Of a stretch of DNA of 19,808 nucleotides, positions 14,933 through 19,808 are shown in pieces (positions within the stretch are counted from its first letter, which is position 1; every line of letters begins with the position of its first letter). The notes below the pieces were generated by a model. It was not told where the DNA came from and did not search any database. It was given only the letters and a program-made list of their open reading frames with translations. The DNA lies in NCBI GenBank assembly GCA_002311835.1, contig DBZY01000059.1, forward strand, positions 20,295 to 40,102, written 5' to 3'. Position numbers and translations under genes: made by a program. This DNA is from Proteobacteria bacterium UBA1148 (GTDB lineage: Bacteria; Pseudomonadota; Gammaproteobacteria; Steroidobacterales; Rariloculaceae).

Positions 14933-15123
14933 TCTTCCTGTTCTTGGGGCTCAGGGATATTTAAAACCTTGCGCCCGCGGTAAAAACCATCGGCGGCAAT
15001 ATGGTGTCGCATATGAGTTTTACCTGTGTTGGGATCAACGGAGAGTGTTGTTTCTTTTAAGCTATCATGGGATCGTCGCATGTCTCGTCGCGACGGAGTC
15101 TTACGGCTTTTCTGGACAGCCAT
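14929..15123 (-). CDS. rpmF: 50S ribosomal protein L32
   Basis: A 64-residue basic protein beginning MAVQKSRKTPSRRDMRRSHD and containing DPNTGKTHMRHHIAADGFYRG, diagnostic of bacterial L32. It lacks the four-cysteine zinc motif found in some bacteria, as in E. coli. The acidic end PEPQEQEE is slightly longer than in E. coli (57 residues). GAGGAG eight bases before ATG is one of the best Shine-Dalgarno sites in the window, fitting a highly made ribosomal protein. It lies 12 bases after yceD. Confidence 0.98.
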   Translation of the reverse strand: MAVQKSRKTPSRRDMRRSHDSLKETTLSVDPNTGKTHMRHHIAADGFYRGRKVLNIPEPQEQEE

Positions 15124-15135
15124 TGTCAGTTCTCC

Positions 15136-15648
15136 TCAATGATTTCTGGACGGCAGAGTGATCGTACGGACTTCGTTTTCATCTAGCAGAACTTCAAGAT
15201 TACGAGCTAACCCACCACACTCCTCTATTCGAGCATGTCGAGAGATTAGGGGCAAAGAAACGATAAGTTCGTCTTCAATCACCTCCGCTAGCTGAAATCG
15301 CTCACCGGAAAGTATAATCGGCTCATAACCAGCTGGCGCACTAGCCGCCATTGATTCATCCTCTAATACAATTAACAAGACTCGATGAGATGTTTTTTCC
15401 TCTACCGGGTCCAAGCATCTCTGGCACACTAGCTTAAAATTAAATCTATATTCTAATTCTACGGTCACGTAACCGACTCTTTGTTGGCCAAATCTGAAGC
15501 TAACTCGTACACTCCCATCGTCCGTATGTAATAACTTACGAAGTCGGGGCAGTTGTGCTGCATCAATCTCTTCATCGAACCGCGCTTCACGTTGTGCGAA
15601 CGCTTCGAGTTCATTTAGGCTGTACCAAGCGTACAACGTACGGGGCAT
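15136..15648 (-). CDS. yceD: YceD / DUF177 family protein (23S rRNA accumulation protein)
   Basis: A 170-residue protein of the DUF177 family, encoded upstream of rpmF in most bacteria; E. coli YceD is needed for normal 23S rRNA accumulation. Family marks are the LECQRC-like CQRCLDPV (C75, C78), AGYEPIIL, LAEVIEDELIVSLPLISRH (about 120-138) and a final ECGG (C144); these cysteines suggest a metal site. The frame stays open further upstream to 15849, but that part is antisense to the divergent maf gene and has no family character. I therefore start at the ATG at 15648, where the MPRTLYAWYSLNELEAFAQRE helix begins as in homologues. No good Shine-Dalgarno sequence is present. Confidence 0.93.
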   Translation of the reverse strand: MPRTLYAWYSLNELEAFAQREARFDEEIDAAQLPRLRKLLHTDDGSVRVSFRFGQQRVGYVTVELEYRFNFKLVCQRCLDPVEEKTSHRVLLIVLEDESMAASAPAGYEPIILSGERFQLAEVIEDELIVSLPLISRHARIEECGGLARNLEVLLDENEVRTITLPSRNH

Positions 15649-15722
15649 AATCGCGCAATGATAGGGATAAGACTTTCCACTGTCAAAACCGAAGGTTACG
15701 GAAACCTGAGCCCCAATTGACC

Positions 15723-16325
15723 ATGCCACACCTAATTCTCGCATCCACCTCTCCATATCGCCGTCAACTCCTGGAACGCCTAGGTTTTCAGGTAGATGTC
15801 TACGATCCAAGCGTTGACGAAAGCGCAAAACCCGGCGAGAAAGCATCAAAACTTGCGATCAGATTAGCTAATGCAAAGGCTGATAATATGGCCGAGGAAA
15901 TAGATGATGCCGACTCAATTATCATTGGCGCCGACCAGGTTGCTGAACTCGATGGTGAGCTACTCAGGAAACCAGGGGAGAAACATACCGCTCTCCATCA
16001 ACTCATGACCTGTCAAAAAAAGGTTGTATCATTCCACACGGCCTGCACGGTCATTGATTATAGGTCGAAGTGTCGTTGGGAAGGGATCGATCATACTAAG
16101 GTGAAATTCTTAAGACTTGGGGAGCGCCGCCTAAAGCGATACATCGAACTAGAAAAACCATTTGATTGCGCTGGCGGGTTTAAAGCGGAAGGCCTCGGAA
16201 TTACACTTTTCGAATCGATCGAGTCTGCGGACCCTACTGCTCTGCTTGGTTTACCACTTATTTGGCTTTCAGCCACCCTTCGGGAGATCGGCGTTGATCC
16301 TCTCGGCCCCGTGAACGGCGATTGA
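15723..16325 (+). CDS. maf: Maf family nucleotide pyrophosphatase, YceF subtype
   Basis: A 200-residue Maf/HAM1-like enzyme. It begins MPHLILASTSPYRRQLLERL, has the subfamily motif IIIGADQVAELDG (D71 as candidate catalytic residue), LRKPGEKHTA, then CAGGFKAEGLGITLFESIE and a GLPLIWLSATLRE end. The DQV form rather than DTV places it with E. coli YceF, described as a 7-methyl-GTP pyrophosphatase, rather than YhdE (dTTP/UTP). The ATG at 15723 is used; a TTG two codons earlier is also open. It is divergent from yceD by 74 bases and converges on rluC with coding ends overlapping by 68 bases. E. coli has the same opposed orientation of yceF between rluC and yceD. Confidence 0.95.
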   Translation: MPHLILASTSPYRRQLLERLGFQVDVYDPSVDESAKPGEKASKLAIRLANAKADNMAEEIDDADSIIIGADQVAELDGELLRKPGEKHTALHQLMTCQKKVVSFHTACTVIDYRSKCRWEGIDHTKVKFLRLGERRLKRYIELEKPFDCAGGFKAEGLGITLFESIESADPTALLGLPLIWLSATLREIGVDPLGPVNGD

Positions 16326-17283
16326 GTTCATCAAGAACAACTGATAGCTCCTTGGGCAAGGGTGCACTTACCGCAAAAACCTCTTCGCTCTCGGGCCATA
16401 CGAACTCTATCGCATGCGCGTGCAGAAAAAGCCGCCGTAGGCCAAACGAGACCAAGTTGGTATTAAACACATCGTCTCCGTATCTATCATCTCCGGCGAC
16501 TGGATGACCAGCATGTGCAGCATGAACTCTGATCTGATGGGTGCGTCCTGTCGCGATTAAAATTTCTACTAGAGTCGCTTGTGTGTCAAAGTAATCGATG
16601 ACTCGAAAATGGGTGAGCGCCTCCTTCCCAGCCGGATCTACGCAGACATGGCTCCCACCACCACGCCTTTTAACCGTAACAGGCAAATCAATCTCAACCT
16701 CACCATGCTGCCAATGACCTTTCAGCAACGCCAGATACCGCTTCACCGTGTTGCGGTCGCGGAGCAGAGTATGAATCTGTCGTAACGCACTACGCCGTTT
16801 AGCTACCAATAGACACCCAGAGGTCGCTCGGTCCAAACGATGTACCAGGTCTGCCTTGCGTAATGAGGGTTTTAGGCTCCGTAGTGCCTCGATACAACCG
16901 AAGGAGATGCCGCTACCACCGTGCACGGCCATACCGGCTGGTTTGTTCAGTACTAAAATTCTTGAGTCTTCGTAAAGAACATGCTCGGCAAGCCATTGGA
17001 TGCCGCTAGTTGAGACGTCCACAGGCAATGATGTGTTACGAATAATCGGTGGAACCCTAACTTGGTCACCTTCCTTCAAACGATATCTGGCACGCACACG
17101 ACCACTATTGACACGTACCTGACCAGAACGGATAAGTTTATAAATATGACTGCGAGGTACCCCCTTCAGAGTCCTCAAGAGAAAATTATCCAGGCGCTGC
17201 CCTTCCGAATCGGTATCGACTTCCTCGTACCGCGCGGCTGTACTCTGGAGACCAGCTGAGGTTTTCACCATAAGATCGCCCAT
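16258..17283 (-). CDS. rluC: 23S rRNA pseudouridine synthase RluC
   Basis: RluC isomerises uridines 955, 2504 and 2580 of 23S rRNA. The 341-residue protein has an S4 RNA-binding domain (about 28-80, RLDNFLLRTLKGVPRSHIYK, IRSGQVRVNSGRV) and an RluA-type catalytic domain with KPAGMAVHGG (114-123) and catalytic D151 in VHRLDRATSG, then GRTHQIRVHAAHAGHPVAGD. RluC rather than RluD is inferred from the head-to-head position with rne, as in E. coli. It is about 20 residues longer than E. coli RluC; the extra charged tail (RRSRGREDQRRSPEGW) lies over the end of maf on the other strand. Start choices are the ATG at 17283 or at 17271; neither has a clear Shine-Dalgarno match. Confidence 0.94.
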   Translation of the reverse strand: MGDLMVKTSAGLQSTAARYEEVDTDSEGQRLDNFLLRTLKGVPRSHIYKLIRSGQVRVNSGRVRARYRLKEGDQVRVPPIIRNTSLPVDVSTSGIQWLAEHVLYEDSRILVLNKPAGMAVHGGSGISFGCIEALRSLKPSLRKADLVHRLDRATSGCLLVAKRRSALRQIHTLLRDRNTVKRYLALLKGHWQHGEVEIDLPVTVKRRGGGSHVCVDPAGKEALTHFRVIDYFDTQATLVEILIATGRTHQIRVHAAHAGHPVAGDDRYGDDVFNTNLVSFGLRRLFLHAHAIEFVWPESEEVFAVSAPLPKELSVVLDELNRRSRGREDQRRSPEGWLKAK

Positions 17284-17618
17284 GAGCTACGAAATAGCTT
17301 AGCTGTGATATAGTACGCGAGTAGAGGCTATAGCGCTGGAATGGATGCGTAGTGCCTTGAAACACGGAGCGTGATTACGCGCGTCAATTCAGTTTTTGAT
17401 AGTCGGCGGACCTACTTGAGGGCAGCCCGCGATTATGATCGGACGATAGCTCTCCGTCCCAGATTCAAGGAAAGATGACTTGGAAATGGCGGATTGAGCG
17501 TTTGTTCTCCCGAGGAAATCAATGATACAGCTATCTGACAACCACAACCTTTGCTGTGCCGCCTCGCAGATCGCGGTGCTCGATCCCGTAGGGTACGCCT
17601 CAAATGGATCGAGGAATT
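17284..17618 (+). promoter_or_regulatory. Divergent rluC-rne gap and long rne leader
   Basis: The 335 bases between the divergent starts hold no long ORF. TATAGT at 17309-17314 on the plus strand overlaps TACTAT on the minus strand, so back-to-back -10 elements are possible, although neither has a good -35. If used, it would give rne a leader of about 300 bases, similar in size to the 361-base E. coli rne leader through which RNase E controls its own mRNA. Stems are visible at 17441-17459 (GGACG/CGTCC) and 17579-17613. A short ORF with its own Shine-Dalgarno begins at 17522. Function by analogy is inference; I did not match the known E. coli leader elements. Confidence 0.5.
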
Positions 17619-17701
17619 ATGAAACGAATGCTAATCAATGCAACTCAACAAGAAGAGTTGCGAGTGGCCATGGTAGATGGCCAAAAACTTTACGACCTTG
17701 A
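17522..17701 (+). other. Possible small upstream ORF overlapping the rne start out of frame
   Basis: GAGGA at 17512-17516 stands five bases before ATG at 17522, and the frame runs 59 codons to TGA at 17699-17701. It covers the SD hairpin and the first 83 bases of rne in a different frame (offset +1). The peptide starts MIQLSDNHNLCCAASQIAVL and resembles nothing I know. Its ribosome site is as good as that of rne itself, so translation is possible; as a protein gene I consider it doubtful. Confidence 0.2.
17579..17613 (+). promoter_or_regulatory. Inverted repeat covering the rne ribosome-binding site
   Basis: CTCGATCC (17579-17586) and GGATCGAG (17606-17613) are perfect eight-base complements around a 19-base loop. 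The right arm contains the GAG of the rne Shine-Dalgarno sequence GAGGA (17611-17615), which lies three bases before ATG at 17619. When folded, the stem would hide the ribosome site. This suggests control of RNase E translation at the RNA level; the role is inferred from position. Confidence 0.6.
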
Positions 17702-19808
17702 TATCGAGGTATCTTCCAGAGCACAACGGAAAGCAAACATATACAAAGGGCGCCTGACCCGGATAGAACCTAGCCTTGAGGCTGCGTTCGTGGATTATGG
17801 GGCCGACCGTCACGGCTTTCTGCCTCTCAAGGACATCTCCAGCGAATACTTCATCCGTAAACCGGAGGGGGGAGAGCGCGTCCAAATAAAAAATGTCCTA
17901 AAAGATGGTCAAGAAATAGTCGTTCAGGTAGAGAAAGAAGAACGCGGTACCAAGGGTGCCGCTCTGACGACATTTGTAAGCTTGGCGGGCAGATTTCTTG
18001 TCCTCATGCCGAACAGCCCCCGCGCAGGAGGTGTATCACGACGCATTACCGGTGAGGATCGAGATATCGTCCGTCAGTCCCTAGAGGGGCTAGATACGCC
18101 CGATGGGATGGGCTGCATCGTGCGCACTGCCGGCGTTGGGCGCAGCACGGAAGAGTTACGCTGGGATCTTGATTATCTCCTTAGTGTTTGGGAAGCAATC
18201 AAACAGGCCGCCGTCAGCAAACCTGGACCATTTTTGATCTATCAGGAAGGCAACGCCATCGTTCGAGCAATGCGCGATTACTTATCAAACGAGGTCGGCG
18301 AAATTCTCATTGACCGTGAAGATATCTATCAGGAAGCACAAGAGTTTATGGAGCGTGTGATGCCTCACAACCTTCACAAACTCAAATATTACGATGATAT
18401 TACAGTACCCCTATTTACACGGTTCCAGATTGAAAGCCAAATCGAGTCAGCTTTCTCTCACTCAGTCACTCTGCCCGCTGGCGGTAGTATTGTGATTGAT
18501 CACACAGAAGCCCTGACAGCAATCGATATCAATTCCGCCAGAGCCACTAAGGGAGGTGATATCGAATCTACTGCATTGAACACGAATCTCGAAGCTGCTG
18601 AAGAAATCGCACGTCAGCTAAGAATTAGAGACTTGGGTGGCCTGATCGTTATCGATTTTATTGACATGGGCCAACATCGCAACCAGAGAGACGTGGAAAA
18701 CAAACTAAGAGAAGCAGTAAAACAAGATCGAGCCCGCATCCAGATAGGTCGCATCTCGCGATTTGGCCTACTTGAAATGTCCCGACAGCGATTGCGGCCT
18801 TCACTGGGCGAATCAACTCAAGCAGTATGCGGGCGCTGTGATGGAATCGGACATGTTCGAAGTGTTGAGTCTTTAGCGCTAGCTATTTTGCGCCTGGTTG
18901 GTGAAGAAGCTCGAAAAGAACGGACAGCAAAAATTATTGCGCAGTTGCCGCTTGATGTAACTAACTACGTCTTAAATGAGAAGCGTGACTGGGTTCAGGC
19001 TATTCAGGAAGGAAATGACGTCAGAGTCGTTTTGGTCGGCAACCCAGACCTAGAAACACCAAACTATTCTATCAGGCGAATTCGCGACGATGAGTCAGAA
19101 CTCCCTGAAAATACTGGTAGCAGTTATAAACTGATAGAGCCTAAAGAGGATATCGGTGGGTCCTTCCAGGAAACTCGTAAACAAATTAAATCTGAGGAAG
19201 CCGCTGTATCGGGTGTAGTTCCTCAAACACCAGCACCAACACCTAAAGCACCGCCAAGACCCCGTGGCACCAAAACACCATGGTGGAGAAAATTATTCGG
19301 CTGGGCGTTACCTAAACAAAAACGTGCACGTTCTTCGGCTCAACAAACCCGCCGGCGTGATTCACATAGTAGCAACCGTTCTGACCACCGAAAACGAGGT
19401 GGTAACCGCTCCCGAGAGCGTAACCAGAGGCAGAGTAGAAATCGGTCTCGAGAAGGAAGTAGCGATAGTGGCTCAAAGGATCAGAATCAGTCCCGGGAAC
19501 AAAGCGGCCGGAGTTACAGCGGCGACGGCGGACCCCGGAACAGACGACCACGCAGACGAAGATCATCGGGTAGTGGACAGAGTACCGACCGACGTAGCTC
19601 AGACCAGAAGCGTCCGAGCGACACAGATGAGCGTCACACAAAGAATGTGGATGAGCATAACCGTAAACAACAGAGTTCTGGCGAGCAACCGGGACCACAT
19701 TCAAATAAACCTCACCGGAGAAGTGACAAACCTCAATCTGAATCATCCCCGAAAATTCAACCTTCACCTCCACAAATTGAACCAGTCGAGACCAAAATAA
19801 ATAGGCCC
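17619..19808 (+). CDS. rne: Ribonuclease E (3' end outside window)
   Basis: RNase E is the main mRNA-decay and rRNA-processing endonuclease and the scaffold of the degradosome at the inner membrane. The frame runs 730 codons from ATG to the window edge without a stop. It begins MKRMLINATQQEELRVAMVDG, nearly as in E. coli. The catalytic core keeps S1 domain residues (about 36-118), D303 in AIDINSARAT, D346 in VIDFIDM and the zinc-link CGRC at C404-C407, all at E. coli numbering. A tryptophan-rich amphipathic segment PWWRKLFGWAL (554-564) resembles the membrane-anchoring segment A. From about 565 the sequence is low-complexity Arg/Ser/Gln/Gly, typical of the RNA-binding tail; the degradosome-partner sites would lie beyond the edge. 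GAGGA precedes ATG. RNase G is excluded by the long tail. Confidence 0.98.
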   Translation, partial: MKRMLINATQQEELRVAMVDGQKLYDLDIEVSSRAQRKANIYKGRLTRIEPSLEAAFVDYGADRHGFLPLKDISSEYFIRKPEGGERVQIKNVLKDGQEIVVQVEKEERGTKGAALTTFVSLAGRFLVLMPNSPRAGGVSRRITGEDRDIVRQSLEGLDTPDGMGCIVRTAGVGRSTEELRWDLDYLLSVWEAIKQAAVSKPGPFLIYQEGNAIVRAMRDYLSNEVGEILIDREDIYQEAQEFMERVMPHNLHKLKYYDDITVPLFTRFQIESQIESAFSHSVTLPAGGSIVIDHTEALTAIDINSARATKGGDIESTALNTNLEAAEEIARQLRIRDLGGLIVIDFIDMGQHRNQRDVENKLREAVKQDRARIQIGRISRFGLLEMSRQRLRPSLGESTQAVCGRCDGIGHVRSVESLALAILRLVGEEARKERTAKIIAQLPLDVTNYVLNEKRDWVQAIQEGNDVRVVLVGNPDLETPNYSIRRIRDDESELPENTGSSYKLIEPKEDIGGSFQETRKQIKSEEAAVSGVVPQTPAPTPKAPPRPRGTKTPWWRKLFGWALPKQKRARSSAQQTRRRDSHSSNRSDHRKRGGNRSRERNQRQSRNRSREGSSDSGSKDQNQSREQSGRSYSGDGGPRNRRPRRRRSSGSGQSTDRRSSDQKRPSDTDERHTKNVDEHNRKQQSSGEQPGPHSNKPHRRSDKPQSESSPKIQPSPPQIEPVETKINRP

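Noticed and set aside
15649..15849. Upstream open extension of yceD by 67 codons
   Set aside because: It lies antisense to the start of maf and has no DUF177 character; homologues begin near the ATG at 15648.
17631..17885. Minus-strand ORF of 84 codons at the start of rne
   Set aside because: It is antisense to the most conserved part of RNase E and shows no family features.
19312..19773. Open frame of 153 codons on the minus strand and a plus-strand frame at 19264-19800
   Set aside because: Both are shadows of the arginine/serine-rich, stop-poor tail of rne, which is open in its own frame for 730 codons.
1..19808. Search by eye for CRISPR arrays, tRNA genes, transposases, toxin-antitoxin pairs and phage defence genes
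   Set aside because: No regularly spaced repeats, cloverleaf sequences or relevant protein motifs were seen; nearly all DNA is accounted for by housekeeping genes.

Overview
The window looks like core chromosome of a gammaproteobacterium. It carries three gene blocks whose order is familiar from Escherichia coli and Pseudomonas: serS / lolA / ftsK; aat / infA / clpA / clpS; and rne / rluC / maf(yceF) / yceD / rpmF / plsX / fabH. LexA, RNase E and FabH keep the gammaproteobacterial motifs, the RNase E catalytic and zinc residues even at E. coli numbering. Base composition looks balanced. An uncultivated marine lineage is a guess; the sequence alone does not fix genus. I see no tRNA, rRNA, CRISPR, insertion sequence, phage gene or integration site.

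Layout. 1-802: the end of an unidentified gene and a secreted DUF1080-type protein, ending 9 bp from the convergent serS. 812-5452 (minus): ftsK, lolA, a VanZ-like membrane protein and serS, tightly packed and probably one transcript from a TATAAT-type promoter before ftsK. 5653-7856 (plus): a DUF482/FemAB-like acyltransferase overlapping aat, then infA. 7882-11300 (minus): lexA with SOS boxes, then clpS and clpA overlapping by one base. 11523-12810: an OprI/Lpp-like alanine-rich lipoprotein with a clear terminator, facing an L,D-transpeptidase of the type that anchors such lipoproteins to peptidoglycan. 12903-17283 (mostly minus): rluC; divergent maf; then yceD, rpmF, plsX and fabH as a ribosome/fatty-acid operon. 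17284-17618: a 335-base leader with an inverted repeat covering the ribosome-binding site of rne. 17619-end: rne, cut by the window edge in its arginine-rich tail.

How the genes work together. Aat attaches Leu/Phe to protein N-termini, ClpS recognises such N-degrons and ClpA unfolds them for ClpP, so the middle block is a bacterial N-degron pathway around translation factor IF-1. PlsX and FabH, with rpmF and yceD, link phospholipid and fatty-acid start-up to ribosome production. LolA (lipoprotein carrier), the OprI-like lipoprotein, the L,D-transpeptidase and the DUF482 protein all bear on the cell envelope.

The window is mostly ordinary housekeeping DNA and I do not see a convincing new multi-gene system. 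The points most worth a second look are the altered neighbourhoods (no rarA, trxB, ate or fabD where relatives often have them; VanZ and DUF482 genes instead), the stop-start overlap between two Fem/GNAT-fold enzymes (DUF482 and Aat), the SD-covering hairpin and overlapping small ORF before rne, paired inverted repeats between lexA and clpS, and the cysteine pair in the OprI-like lipoprotein.
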